Positions 15,640 to 24,767 of a DNA stretch of 64,000 nt are shown here, piece after piece; positions within the stretch are counted from its first letter, which is position 1, and every line of letters starts with the position of its first letter. Location: NCBI RefSeq assembly GCF_000711725.1, contig NZ_JONP01000002.1:124001-188000 (forward strand), read 5' to 3'. Below the pieces are notes generated by a model. The model was given only the letters and a program-made list of their open reading frames with translations. It did not search any database and was not told the DNA's origin. The position numbers were made by a program, and so were the translations under genes. The stretch is from Roseomonas aerilata DSM 19363. Its GTDB lineage: Bacteria > Pseudomonadota > Alphaproteobacteria > Acetobacterales > Acetobacteraceae.

Positions 15640-16560
15640 TCAGGCGGCAGCCGCGCCCGGCATTGCCGGCAGCCGCGCCGCGCCGATCCGTAGCAGCCGC
15701 ACGAACTCCGCCGCGGCTGGCGAAAGGGAGCGCTCCTCGCGGTAGACAAGCTCGATCTCGCGCGTGACGGAGGGGCGCGCGAGCGGCCGCAGCACGAGCG
15801 ACTGCGCGGCGAAGGGCCCGAGCGCGTAAGGGGGAAGCACCGTGACCCCGAAGCCGGCCTCCACCATCGCGATCACGGTGCCGATCTGGTCCAGCTCGAT
15901 GGCCGGCGCGGCGCGCAACCCCGCTTCCTCGTAGCCGCGCTCCACCTGGTCGCGGATCCCGTTGCCGGGGCGGAGCGTGATGAGCGGCACCCCTTCCAGC
16001 TCCGCCCAGCCGGGCTCCGCACGCCCGGCCAGCGGATGGTCGGCCCGGCACAGCAGCGAGAGGCGGTCGGCGATCAGCGTCACCCTTACCAGCCCCTGCT
16101 CCTCCCGGCGAAAGGTTCCCACGGCCAGCTGCACCTCGCCGTCCCGCAGCAGGGCGCCGATGGCCGCGATGTGCCGGTCGTAGAGGGTAACGGAGACGCC
16201 CGGCGCGCTCTCCGCGAAGGCGCGGATCACCCCCGGCAGCAGCGTGGCCGCGAGGAGCGGCGGGGCACCGATGCTGAGATGCCCGCGTCGCCGCGCGCCG
16301 ATGTCGCGTGCCCGGCGCACCGCGCGGTCCAGATCGCCCGTCATGCGCCTTGCGTCCGTCAGGAACTCCGCCGCCGCCGCGGTCAGCTCGACCCGGCGCG
16401 TGGTGCGGTCAAAGAGGCGAAAGCCAAGCTCCGCCTCCAGTTCACGGATGAGGGCCGAGACCATGGGCTGGGCCATGTGCAGCGCACGGGCCGCGCGCGT
16501 GAAGCTGCCCTTCTCCGCGACGGTGACGAAGGCGCGGAGCTGACGAAGGGTGATGCTCAT
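15640..16560 (-). CDS. LysR-type transcriptional regulator
   Basis: 306 residues, normal LysR length. The N-terminal HTH reads ITLRQLRAFVTVAEKGSFTRAARALHMAQPMVSALIRELEAELGFRLFDRTTRRVELT. The C-terminal half is a periplasmic-binding-like effector domain. It is divergent from a salicylate-hydroxylase-like gene across a 190-bp gap holding a good T-N11-A dyad (16590-16610), so it probably activates that gene in response to an aromatic intermediate. Confidence 0.92.
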   Translation of the reverse strand: MSITLRQLRAFVTVAEKGSFTRAARALHMAQPMVSALIRELEAELGFRLFDRTTRRVELTAAAAEFLTDARRMTGDLDRAVRRARDIGARRRGHLSIGAPPLLAATLLPGVIRAFAESAPGVSVTLYDRHIAAIGALLRDGEVQLAVGTFRREEQGLVRVTLIADRLSLLCRADHPLAGRAEPGWAELEGVPLITLRPGNGIRDQVERGYEEAGLRAAPAIELDQIGTVIAMVEAGFGVTVLPPYALGPFAAQSLVLRPLARPSVTREIELVYREERSLSPAAAEFVRLLRIGAARLPAMPGAAAA

Positions 16561-16589
16561 GCGCGCGGATCCGGGATTGATAGCGGATC

Positions 16590-16610
16590 CTTATTAACTA
16601 AGATCATAAG
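16590..16610. promoter_or_regulatory. LysR box between the divergent regulator and hydroxylase
   Basis: CTTAT, 11 bases, ATAAG: a perfect five-base inverted repeat with LysR spacing, 29 bp upstream of the LysR start and about 140 bp upstream of the hydroxylase start. Confidence 0.55.
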
Positions 16611-16750
16611 GCCATGTTGCCGGCTAAATCGCCGCTCTCCAGTTTAGGGGAAAGGGGAGGCAGCGGGCGCTTGCCCGTTCGAAGCCCCTCGGCCCCGACA
16701 CGAGGCAAGAAGGGCCAAATCCAGCACGCGGCAGGGAGGAGGATCACGAC

Positions 16751-17965
16751 ATGCAGGCCAGGAAGCTGCGCGCGGCCGTCGTCGGCGGCGGCATCGGCGG
16801 GCTCGCCGCCGCCAGGGCGCTGATGCACCGCGGCATCGAGGTCGCCGTCTTCGAGCGGGCGGAGGCCCTGGGCGAGGTCGGAGCGGGCGTGTTCATCTTC
16901 CCGAACAGCCTGCGGCAGATGGTGCGCATGGGGCTCGGCCCCGCGCTCGACAAGGTCGGCGGCAAAGTCGGTCCGGCCTCGCGCTACTGCCGGATGGACG
17001 GCACGGTCGTCGGCAGGATCCCAACCACGGACTCGAGCGGCTGGAACGGCATGTACGGCATGCACCGGGCCGACCTGCTGAACGCGATCGCCGCCACCAT
17101 CCCGCCGGAGGCCATCCACACCGGCCACCGCTGCACCGGTCTCCAGCAGGATGAGCAGGGTGCGAGGCTGGAGTTCGCCAACGGCAACACCTTCGAGGCC
17201 GATGTCGTCATTGCGGCCGACGGCATCCAGTCGGTCCTGCAACCCTACGTCGTCGATCCCATGCCGCCGGAATACTCTGGCTCCCGCGCCTATCGTGGCC
17301 TGATCGCGCGCGACAAGCTGCCGAACTGGCTGGATGAGGCGCACCAGGTCTGGATGGGCGACGGGAAGCACTTCATGGTCTTCCCCGTGCGCAGCGGACA
17401 GCTGCTCAATTACGTCGGCTTCGTCCCGACCGAGGACCAGACCGTGGAGTCCTGGTCCGCCATCGGCGACCGCGACGAGTTGGCCGCCTCCTTCGCCGAC
17501 TGGGACGCGCCCGTGGTCGAACTGCTCTCCAAGGTGGAGAGCTGCTTCTGGTGGGGCCTCTACGACCGCCGCCCGCTGGCCAGCTGGACGAGGGGCCGCC
17601 TGGCCCTGCTCGGCGACGCCGCCCACCCGATGCTTCCGCATCTCGGCCAGGGCGCCAATCAGGCCATCGAGGACGGCGTCGCGCTCGCGGTCCTGCTCGA
17701 GGGCCGGTCGCCGGAGGAGGTGCCGGAAATCCTTCCGCGCTACGAGGCGCTGCGCCGGGTGCGCACCGACGTCATCCAGGCGGAGGCGCGCCGCAACGGT
17801 CTGCGCTACGACTCCCGCTGGGGCAGCCTGGAGCAGCGCGACCGCGAGATCGCCAATGCCGCGAAGTTCCGCCGCCAGCTCTACGACTACGATATCGAGG
17901 CCGCGGCCATCGCCTTCCGGGACGGCAAGGGGACGACGACCGAGCTGGAGGTCGCGCTCACCTGA
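16751..17965 (+). CDS. Salicylate-hydroxylase-like FAD monooxygenase
   Basis: 404 residues; GGGAGGAGG precedes the ATG by about eight bases. FAD motifs: VVGGGIGGLAAARALMHRG, the DG motif VIAADGIQSVLQPYV (near 155) and GD motif LALLGDAAHPMLPHLGQGANQAIEDG (near 290). It resembles salicylate 1-hydroxylase, 3-hydroxybenzoate 6-hydroxylase and 6-hydroxynicotinate 3-monooxygenase; the sequence alone does not separate these. A TctC receptor and an exported amidohydrolase follow on the same strand, suggesting uptake and processing of one precursor. Confidence 0.9.
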   Translation: MQARKLRAAVVGGGIGGLAAARALMHRGIEVAVFERAEALGEVGAGVFIFPNSLRQMVRMGLGPALDKVGGKVGPASRYCRMDGTVVGRIPTTDSSGWNGMYGMHRADLLNAIAATIPPEAIHTGHRCTGLQQDEQGARLEFANGNTFEADVVIAADGIQSVLQPYVVDPMPPEYSGSRAYRGLIARDKLPNWLDEAHQVWMGDGKHFMVFPVRSGQLLNYVGFVPTEDQTVESWSAIGDRDELAASFADWDAPVVELLSKVESCFWWGLYDRRPLASWTRGRLALLGDAAHPMLPHLGQGANQAIEDGVALAVLLEGRSPEEVPEILPRYEALRRVRTDVIQAEARRNGLRYDSRWGSLEQRDREIANAAKFRRQLYDYDIEAAAIAFRDGKGTTTELEVALT

Positions 17966-18011
17966 GGCACGGCTTCGCAAGGCCGCAACAAGAAGAACGG
18001 GGAGAGAGACG

Positions 18012-18986
18012 ATGAAACGGCGTGAACTCGGTGCGGGCCTCGCGGCCCTCGCGCTTTCGGCTCCGCTTGCCCGCCGCGCCCGCGCGCAGGGAAATTGGCC
18101 CGCCCAGCCCGTGCGGATCGTGGTTCCCTTTCCCGCGGGCGGCACGGCCGATTCCGTGCCGCGCATCGTCGCGGAGGGGCTGCGCGCCCTCTGGCGGCAG
18201 CCCGTGATCATCGACAACCGCCCCGGCGCCGCCGGCAATATCGGCACCGCCCATGTCGCGGGCGCGGAGCCGGACGGCTACACGCTGCTCGCCGCGCCCC
18301 CGCCGCCGCTGGCGATCAACCAGCACCTCTACGCCCGCCTCAACTTCGACCCGACGGGGCTTCGCCCGATCGTCATCATGGGCACCTCGCCCAATGTGGT
18401 GGAGGTCTCGACGAAACTCGAGGTACGCAACCTGCGCGAGCTGATCGACCTCGCGAAGGCAAAGCCCGGCGGCATCAACGCCGCGAACCAGGGCATGGGC
18501 ACCACCTCCCACCTGACGGCCGCGATGTTCGAGGCGGCGGCCGGGGTCGAGTTCAACCACGTACCCTACAACGGCACGGCGCCCGCGCTGAACGACCTCG
18601 TCGCGGGGCATGTGGACCTGTTCTTCGACAATCTCTCCTCCTCCCTCTCCTTCCACCAGTCCGGCGCCACGCGCATCCTCGCGATCTGCCAGGCCGAGCG
18701 CGCGCCGCAGCTGCCGGACGTGCCGACCGTGTCGGAACTCGCCCTGCCCGGTTTCTCCGCCATCGCCTGGTACGCCATCATGGCACCGCGCGGCACGCCG
18801 GACGCGGTGATCCAGGCGGTGAACCGGGACGCCGTCTCGGTCATCCAGCAGCCGGAGGTACAAAAGCGCTTCGTCGAGCAGGCGGTGAAGCCGGTTGGCA
18901 ATTCGCCGGAGGAGGCCGCGGCCTTCATCACCGCCGAATCCCGCCTGTGGGGCGAAGCCGTGCGGCGGACCGGCCTGCGGCTCTGA
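18012..18986 (+). CDS. TctC/Bug-type periplasmic solute receptor
   Basis: 324 residues. The start MKRRELGAGLAALALSAPLARRARAQ is a signal peptide with an RR near the start, and a purine-rich RBS (GGGGAGAG) precedes it. The same frame is open further upstream, but that part is antisense to nothing and overlaps the hydroxylase in another frame. Family motifs: WPAQPVRIVVPFPAGGTADSVPR, PDGYTLL, VPYNGTAPALNDLVAGHVDLFFDN. It lies 46 bp after the hydroxylase and 101 bp before the amidohydrolase. Again no tctAB is near. Confidence 0.92.
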   Translation: MKRRELGAGLAALALSAPLARRARAQGNWPAQPVRIVVPFPAGGTADSVPRIVAEGLRALWRQPVIIDNRPGAAGNIGTAHVAGAEPDGYTLLAAPPPPLAINQHLYARLNFDPTGLRPIVIMGTSPNVVEVSTKLEVRNLRELIDLAKAKPGGINAANQGMGTTSHLTAAMFEAAAGVEFNHVPYNGTAPALNDLVAGHVDLFFDNLSSSLSFHQSGATRILAICQAERAPQLPDVPTVSELALPGFSAIAWYAIMAPRGTPDAVIQAVNRDAVSVIQQPEVQKRFVEQAVKPVGNSPEEAAAFITAESRLWGEAVRRTGLRL

Positions 18987-19087
18987 GTGCGACAGCCGGG
19001 AGCGCTCGACAGGCTCTCGGCAGCCGTGCAACCCTTCCCGAAACCGCCTCGGAACGGAATATCGGGCGGGAACGGGGAGAATGGTCC

Positions 19088-20770
19088 ATGCCGACGCTCG
19101 CGCGCGGATGCATCGCCGCGGCCCTCGCCGCCTTCCTCAGCATCGGAACCGCCGCGGCCCAGCCGGCCGACACGGTGCTGCTCAACGGGAAGGTCCTGAC
19201 GGTGGACCGCGACTTCTCCACACGGGAAGCGCTCGCAATCCGCGGCGGCCGCGTGCTCGCGACCGGCAGCTCGGAGGCGATGCGGGCGCTGGCAGGCGAT
19301 GCCACCCGCGTCGTCGATCTCGGCGGGCGCACCGTCATTCCCGGGCTGAACGACAGCCACATCCACGCGATCCGCGCCGCCCAGACCTTCGCCGTCGAGG
19401 TGAATTGGACGGGCGTGCCGAGCCTCGAGGAAGCGCTGGCGCGGCTGCGCGAGGCGGCGGAGCACGCGCCGCCCGAGGCCTGGATCATCGTCGCCGGCGG
19501 CTGGATGGACATCCAGTTCAAGGAAGGCCGCAAGCCGACCCAGGCGGAGATCGTCGCGGCCGTGCCGGATCATCCCGTCTACATCCAGCAGCTCTACGAA
19601 TGGCTGCTCCTCTCCCCGCTCGCGATGGAGCGGCTGGGCATCGCGAGGGAGGCGGACCTGCCGCGCCCCGGCCGCCTGCTGCTCGGCCCCGATGGGCGGC
19701 CGAACGGCGAGATCGCGGGCGACGCGCTGCTGCTGGGCGCGCTGTTCAACAAGCTGCCGCGCCCGAGCCTCGATCAGGAAATTGAGGGCACGCGCCGCTT
19801 CTTCGCGGAGATGAACCGGCTGGGCGTGACAGGGTTGATCGATCCCGCCGGCGTCAGCGTCCCGCCATCGAGCTACCGCCCGGTCATGCGGCTCTGGCAG
19901 GATGGCGCGCTGACGATGCGGGTCAGTTACCACCTCTCCTCCCAGCAACCGCCGGGCAAGGAACTGGACGACTACCGCAACCTGACGCAGCTCCTCCCCT
20001 CCGGCTTCGGGGACGACATGCTGCGCTTCGGCGGCATCGGCGAGATCGTCACCTGGCAGACCTGGACGGACAACGACCCGACCGAGGACGCCATGGGGCA
20101 TCTTCAATCCGTGCTGCGCTGGGCCGCGCGGGAACGGATGGGCCTGCAGATCCACTGGAACCCGAACCGCAGCGCCGGATGGCTGCTCGACCTGATGGAG
20201 GCGGTGAACCGCGAGACGCCGATCGCGGATCTGCGCTGGTGGATCAACCACCTGCACGACGCCACGCCGGAGACTCTCCGCCGGATGAAGAACCTCGGCG
20301 TCGCCTGGAGCGTGCAGGACTCACTCTTCTTCTCCGGCAACCGCTTCGCCGCGGCGCGCGGCCCCGAGGTCTCGGCGCATGCGCCGCCGATCCGCACGGC
20401 GCTGGAGATGGGCCTGCACGTGGCGGGCGGTACGGACGCGCACCGCGTCTCCTCCTACAACCCCTTCGTCGCGCTGCGCTGGTATCTCGACGGCCGCACC
20501 ATGGACGGCCGCACCGTCCTCGGCGAGGCGGAGCGCATCACGCGCGAGCAGGCGCTGCGCATGTACACGATCGATTCCGTCTGGCTGGCCCGTGCCGAGG
20601 ACCGGCGCGGCTCGCTGGAGCCGGGCAAATACGCTGATCTCGCCGTGCTGAGCGCGGATTACGCGACCGTTCCCGTTCAGCAGATCGGCGACATCGTCTC
20701 GGAGCTGACGATGCTCGGCGGCCGCGTCGTGCACGCCACGGGCCCTTTCGCCGGCCTCGCCGCCCGCTGA
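19088..20770 (+). CDS. Exported YtcJ-type amidohydrolase (amidohydrolase 3 family)
   Basis: 560 residues from MPTLARGCIAAALAAF; GGGGAGA lies seven bases before this ATG. A signal peptide is evident (cut near AAAQPAD), unusual since most YtcJ proteins are cytoplasmic. The body shows VLLNGKVLTVDRDFSTREALAIRGGRVLATGS, the metal motif IPGLNDSHIHAIRAA (near 95), WWINHLHDATPE, the metal-binding Asp in HVAGGTDAHRVSSY (near 455) and the closing GSLEPGKYADLAVL. It probably cleaves an amide or related bond in the periplasm. The substrate is unknown; the context suggests an aromatic amide. Confidence 0.87.
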   Translation: MPTLARGCIAAALAAFLSIGTAAAQPADTVLLNGKVLTVDRDFSTREALAIRGGRVLATGSSEAMRALAGDATRVVDLGGRTVIPGLNDSHIHAIRAAQTFAVEVNWTGVPSLEEALARLREAAEHAPPEAWIIVAGGWMDIQFKEGRKPTQAEIVAAVPDHPVYIQQLYEWLLLSPLAMERLGIAREADLPRPGRLLLGPDGRPNGEIAGDALLLGALFNKLPRPSLDQEIEGTRRFFAEMNRLGVTGLIDPAGVSVPPSSYRPVMRLWQDGALTMRVSYHLSSQQPPGKELDDYRNLTQLLPSGFGDDMLRFGGIGEIVTWQTWTDNDPTEDAMGHLQSVLRWAARERMGLQIHWNPNRSAGWLLDLMEAVNRETPIADLRWWINHLHDATPETLRRMKNLGVAWSVQDSLFFSGNRFAAARGPEVSAHAPPIRTALEMGLHVAGGTDAHRVSSYNPFVALRWYLDGRTMDGRTVLGEAERITREQALRMYTIDSVWLARAEDRRGSLEPGKYADLAVLSADYATVPVQQIGDIVSELTMLGGRVVHATGPFAGLAAR

Positions 20771-20780
20771 GGATGGAACC

Positions 20781-22316
20781 CTAGACGCCCTCCATTCCCG
20801 CGAGCACCCCTGCCGCCCGCGCACGGATGGTGCCCAGGCGGCTGGGCGCCATCGCGTCCAGCGCGCGCAGGGCCGGGCCCATGCGGGAATTGGTCGAGAG
20901 GCGGTCTCGATGTCGTGCGAGGAAGTCCCAGTAGAGGCTGTTGAAAGGGCAGGCGCCCTCGCCGGCGGCCTCGCGCACGTCGTAGGCGCAGCCGCGGCAG
21001 TAGTCGCTCATGCGGTTGATGTAGGCGCCGCTGGCGGCATAGGGCTTCGAGCCCATCAGCCCGCCATCCGCGTGCAGCGCCATGCCGTGCACGTTCGGCA
21101 GTTGCACCCATTCATAGGCGTCGGCGAAGACGATGAGGTACCACTCGTTCACCGCCGCGGGTTCGAGGCCCGCGAGAAGAGCGAAATTGCCAGTGACCAT
21201 CAGCCGCTGGATGTGGTGGGCATAGGCGTGGTCGCGCGTCTGGCGCACCACCTGGCGCAGGCAGTTCATGCGCGTCTCGCCCGTCCAGAAGAAGCCGGGC
21301 AGCGGGCGGTCGGCGGCGAGCGCGTTGAGGGCGCGGTAGCCGGGCATCTGCCCCCAGTAGACGCCGCGCACGTATTCCCGCCAGCCGAGCACCTGGCGGA
21401 TGAACCCCTCGGTGGCGGCCAGGGGAATATGGCCGGCGCGATAGGCCCCTTCGGCGGCGGCGATGACCTCCCAGGCCAGGAGCAGGCTGAGGTTGAGGCT
21501 GGTCGAGACGAGGGCGTGGAACAGGAAGGGCTCGCCCGAGGCCATCTGGTCCTGGTGCAGCCCGAAGCCGGGGAAGCGGCGGGCGACGAAATCCTCCAGC
21601 GCGCGCACGGCCTGGGCGCGGGTCACGGGCCAGCCGAAGCCCTCCAGCGCGCCGAAATGATCGGGGAAGCGGCGCTCCACCAGCGCCATAACCTCCTGCG
21701 TGATGCCGTCCGGCGGCACCACGGGGCGGGCGGGCACGGGCGGCAGGCGGCGCAGCGGCGCGCGGTTCTCCCGGTCGAAGTTCCAGGCCCCGCCGACCGG
21801 GCTGCCGTCCCCTTCCATCAGCACGCCGTGGCTCGCGCGCATGGCGCGGTAGAAGAACTCCATGCGCGGCTGGCGCTGCCCGGCGGACCAGCGGCGGAAC
21901 TCGTGGAGCGAGCAGAGAAAGCGGTCGTCCTCGAGGATATCCACGGGAACGCCCGCGGTTTCCTCCCAGCCGCGCATCGCTTCCAGCAACCGCCACTCGC
22001 CGGGATGGGTGAGCACAACGCGCTCGGGGCGAAGCTCGCGCACCGCGCGCAGCACCTCGCCCTCCAGGCTACCGGTGTTGTCGGGGTCGTCCAGCCGGAT
22101 GTAACGGACCCGCGTACCGAGCGCCGCAAGCGAGGCCGCGAAATGTCGCATCGCCGAGAGGACGAGGGCGATCTTCTGCTTGTGGTGGCGGACATAGGTG
22201 CATTCCGCCGCCACCTCCGCCATCAGCACCGTGTCCTCGGCGGGATCAAGGTCGCGCAACCCGGCAAGACTTTCCGAGAGCTGGTCGCCCAGAACCAGGC
22301 GCAGCCTGCCCCCCAT
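20781..22316 (-). CDS. FeS-type (6-4) photolyase / cryptochrome-like protein (FeS-BCP family)
   Basis: 511 residues, the length of bacterial FeS photolyases such as Agrobacterium PhrB. The N-terminal antenna domain starts LRLVLGDQLSESLAGLRDLD. The C-terminal helical domain carries GWREYVRGVYWGQMPGY, VTGNFALLAGL and WVQLPNVHGMALHADGG. Four cysteines fit the [4Fe-4S] ligands: one in TRMNCLRQ, two in DYCRGCAYD and one in EGACPFNS. It repairs UV (6-4) lesions or acts as a photoreceptor, with FAD and a lumazine antenna. It starts ten bases after the adenosyltransferase gene. Confidence 0.9.
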   Translation of the reverse strand: MGGRLRLVLGDQLSESLAGLRDLDPAEDTVLMAEVAAECTYVRHHKQKIALVLSAMRHFAASLAALGTRVRYIRLDDPDNTGSLEGEVLRAVRELRPERVVLTHPGEWRLLEAMRGWEETAGVPVDILEDDRFLCSLHEFRRWSAGQRQPRMEFFYRAMRASHGVLMEGDGSPVGGAWNFDRENRAPLRRLPPVPARPVVPPDGITQEVMALVERRFPDHFGALEGFGWPVTRAQAVRALEDFVARRFPGFGLHQDQMASGEPFLFHALVSTSLNLSLLLAWEVIAAAEGAYRAGHIPLAATEGFIRQVLGWREYVRGVYWGQMPGYRALNALAADRPLPGFFWTGETRMNCLRQVVRQTRDHAYAHHIQRLMVTGNFALLAGLEPAAVNEWYLIVFADAYEWVQLPNVHGMALHADGGLMGSKPYAASGAYINRMSDYCRGCAYDVREAAGEGACPFNSLYWDFLARHRDRLSTNSRMGPALRALDAMAPSRLGTIRARAAGVLAGMEGV

Positions 22317-22326
22317 ACGGCGCGGC

Positions 22327-22872
22327 CTATCGCGTGGCGCCGGGTTCCCAGAGCACGTCCTGCCCCGTGTTCAGGCTGCGCGCGAGGACGAAGAGGTGGT
22401 CCGAGAGCCGGTTCAGGTAGCGCACGGCATCCCCGTTCACTGGTTCGGCCGCGGCCAGGGCCACCACTGCGCGCTCCGCCCGCCGGGCTAGGGCGCGGGC
22501 CATGTGCGCGTGGGCGGCGGCGGGCGTGCCGCCCGGCAGGACGAAGGAGCGAAGCGGCGGCAGGCCCTCGTTCATCGTCTGCAATTCCCGCTCCAGCCGC
22601 AGACATTGGGCCTCGGTCACGCGCAGCCCGCCCTCCGCGCCCGGCACGCTGAGATCGGCGCCGAGGTCGAAGAGGTCGTTCTGGATGCGCCCGAGCATCG
22701 CGTCCTCCTCCTGCGCCGTGTGCAGGCGGAGCATGCCGATGGCGGTATTCGCCTCGTCCACCGTCCCGAGCGCCTCGATGCGCGGCGCGTCCTTCGGGAC
22801 CCTCTCGCCATTGCCCAGCGATGTCTCGCCGGTGTCGCCGCCGCGGGTGGTGATGACGTCGAGCTTGACCAT
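22327..22872 (-). CDS. pduO: Cob(I)alamin adenosyltransferase (PduO/MMAB type)
   Basis: 181 residues from MVKLDVITTRGGDTGETSLGNG (22872); AAGGAA precedes it. The longer in-frame reading would run into tonB. Conserved elements are the ATP-binding N-terminus (TRGGDTGETSLGNGERVPKD), LGTVDEANTAIG and the C-terminal RRAERAVVALAAAEPVNGDAVRYLNRLSDHLFVLAR. It transfers the adenosyl group of ATP to cob(I)alamin. It lies downstream of metH and tonB on the same strand, fitting a B12-related gene set. Confidence 0.93.
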   Translation of the reverse strand: MVKLDVITTRGGDTGETSLGNGERVPKDAPRIEALGTVDEANTAIGMLRLHTAQEEDAMLGRIQNDLFDLGADLSVPGAEGGLRVTEAQCLRLERELQTMNEGLPPLRSFVLPGGTPAAAHAHMARALARRAERAVVALAAAEPVNGDAVRYLNRLSDHLFVLARSLNTGQDVLWEPGATR

Positions 22873-22930
22873 GCCGTTTCCTTCTCGAGCCCGCCGCTGG
22901 CGGAAATTCAGACGCAGCACATGGGCCGGT

Positions 22931-23833
22931 TTATTCCAGGCGGAACACCACGGGGTAGTCCCGGCTGCCCCAGACCGGCATCCCATCCCGCAGCGAGGGC
23001 AGGAAGCGGCAGCGGCGGATGCCCATCCGAGCCGCCTCGTCCAGGGCGAAGGACCCGCTCGGCTCGACTACGCGGGCCTCCACCACACGGCCGTCGTCGG
23101 AGACGCGGAGGCGGAGCTTCACCCGGCCCGTGATCCCGCGGGCGCGCTCGGAGGCCGGGTAACCGATCACGTCCTGGCAGCCGGGCTGCGGCGCGCCGAC
23201 CTCCCGGCTCTCCCCCGGAGACCCGGCCGTGCCCGCGCCGAGGCGGATGGCGCCGGCAGCCAGCGCTACCTCCCCCGCCCGAGCGGCAGGGGCAGGCGCC
23301 GTGGCCGTGGGAGCGGCCGGGGCCGTGCGCGGCGGGACCGGCGGCGCGGGCGGCGCCGGGGGAAGCGGCAGAGGCAGCGGGGCGGCCGGGACTGGGCGCA
23401 AGGCAAGGGCCTGCTGCGCCGGCGGCGCCGGGGCATCGGGGGCCACGGGCAGCGGCTCGGCGGCCGGCGTCGGCGGCATCGCGTCGGGCAGGGGCGCCTC
23501 GGGCACGGGGTCCTGCGGCGCCGCCTCCGGGGGCGGGGGCGGGGCCGCCTCGGCCGGCATGGCGGGCGCGAAGGCCTCGGGCGCGGCGCGGGGAGCGTCG
23601 GGTGAGAGGTCCGGCGCGCCCTCGGCGGCACCCACCGGCCCCTCCCAAACGAGCGGCGTGCCCTCCACGATCCGCGGTTCGGCAAGCGTCTCCGGCCCAA
23701 GATAAAGGAGTGCGGCAAGGGCAGCGGCGTGCAGGGCGGCCGCGAGCCACCAGGGCCAGGCCACCGCCCTTTCCCGCCGGGATCGCGGGCGCCAGGCGGG
23801 GGCGGCGCAGGGGGTCCAGGCGACCGCGCTCAA
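22931..23833 (-). CDS. tonB: TonB-like energy transducer
   Basis: 300 residues: a short N-terminal cytoplasmic stretch, one membrane span (about residues 26-46: VAWPWWLAAALHAAALAALLYLG), a long Pro/Ala/Glu-rich periplasmic linker (about 60-200) and a TonB C-terminal domain with YPASERARGITGRVKLRLRVSDDGRVVEARVVEPSG. It would carry proton-motive energy to outer-membrane receptors, B12 receptors being the obvious candidate given its neighbours. No exbBD is adjacent. The linker explains the spurious open frames on the other strand. Confidence 0.88.
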   Translation of the reverse strand: MSAVAWTPCAAPAWRPRSRRERAVAWPWWLAAALHAAALAALLYLGPETLAEPRIVEGTPLVWEGPVGAAEGAPDLSPDAPRAAPEAFAPAMPAEAAPPPPPEAAPQDPVPEAPLPDAMPPTPAAEPLPVAPDAPAPPAQQALALRPVPAAPLPLPLPPAPPAPPVPPRTAPAAPTATAPAPAARAGEVALAAGAIRLGAGTAGSPGESREVGAPQPGCQDVIGYPASERARGITGRVKLRLRVSDDGRVVEARVVEPSGSFALDEAARMGIRRCRFLPSLRDGMPVWGSRDYPVVFRLE

Positions 23834-23854
23834 GGCCCGGCTCTCAGGGGCGGC

Positions 23855-24754
23855 TCACAGGACGACCACGCCGCTGTGCTTCGCCTTGCCCTCCGGCTCC
23901 ACATGGATGGTGATGACGGCGCTGCCGAGCGACTCCTTCAGCGCGGCCTCGATCCGGTCGCAGATCACATGCGCCTCCGCCACCGGCATGGCGCCGGGAA
24001 CGACGAGATGGAACTCGACGAAGGTGATGCGCCCGGCGCGACGGGTGCGGAGGTCATGCGCCTCGATCGCCCCCTCCGCCTGGGTCGAAACGAGGCTGCG
24101 TATATTCGCGAGCTCGTCAGTCCGCACCGCCTCGTCCATCAGCCCGCCCACGCTCTCACGCAGCAGCCGGGCGCCCGAAAACAGGATCATCACCGCCGTC
24201 GCGCCGGCCAGCACCGGGTCCAGCCAGAGAATACCGGTGGCCGCCACCAGCCCGACGCCGGCGATCACCCCGGCCGAGGTGACCACGTCCGACATCAGAT
24301 AGTGTGAATCCGCGACAAGGGCCGGGGAACCGAGGCGCTTGCCCCTCCGCCGCAGGACGGTGGCCCAGGATCCGTTGATCACCGTCGCGACCGCCGAGAG
24401 CGCGAGGCCCACCAGCGGCTGGTCCGGGGCGCGCGGCCTGAACCAGGCCTGGTACACCTCCTGCAGGATCATGGAGGCAGCCACCAGGATCAGCGCCCCC
24501 TCCAGCACCGCCGAGAAGTACTCCACCTTGGCATGGCCATAAGGGTGGTTCTCATCCGCCGGCATGGCGGAATAGCGCACCGCCGCCAGCGCGGCGGAGG
24601 CGGCGGCGACATTCACCACCGTCTCCAGCATGTCCGCGAAAAGGGCCGTGCTGCCCGTCAGCCACCACGCCGCCCCCTTGAGGGCGAGCACGGAGAGGCC
24701 AACGCCCAGGCTGGTCCAGGCGGTGCGTTCGGTCGGGCTCATCGGGCCCGACAT
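23855..24754 (-). CDS. Cation diffusion facilitator (CDF) metal efflux protein
   Basis: 299 residues from MSGPMSPTERTAW (24754). A second ATG at 24742 is possible; neither has a strong RBS. It has six membrane spans, with metal-site motifs STALFADMLETVVNV in TM2 and VADSHYLMSDVVTS in TM5; HPYGHAKVEYFSA follows TM2. A cytoplasmic C-terminal domain (VEFHLVVPGAMPVAEAHVICDRIE) completes it. CDF proteins export Zn2+, Co2+, Fe2+ or Mn2+ by proton exchange. The start lies 14 bp after the metH stop. Cobalt or zinc would suit the B12/MetH context, but the metal is not readable. Confidence 0.92.
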   Translation of the reverse strand: MSGPMSPTERTAWTSLGVGLSVLALKGAAWWLTGSTALFADMLETVVNVAAASAALAAVRYSAMPADENHPYGHAKVEYFSAVLEGALILVAASMILQEVYQAWFRPRAPDQPLVGLALSAVATVINGSWATVLRRRGKRLGSPALVADSHYLMSDVVTSAGVIAGVGLVAATGILWLDPVLAGATAVMILFSGARLLRESVGGLMDEAVRTDELANIRSLVSTQAEGAIEAHDLRTRRAGRITFVEFHLVVPGAMPVAEAHVICDRIEAALKESLGSAVITIHVEPEGKAKHSGVVVL

Positions 24755-24767
24755 AGCCCGCCCGACC

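Noticed and set aside
16674-16700. tRNA T-arm-like GTTCGAA segment
   Set aside because: Flanking bases cannot pair into a T stem and no acceptor or anticodon arm is present.
17334-18011. Upstream extension of the TctC frame inside the hydroxylase gene
   Set aside because: It overlaps a well-supported gene in another frame; the signal peptide and RBS fix the start at 18012.
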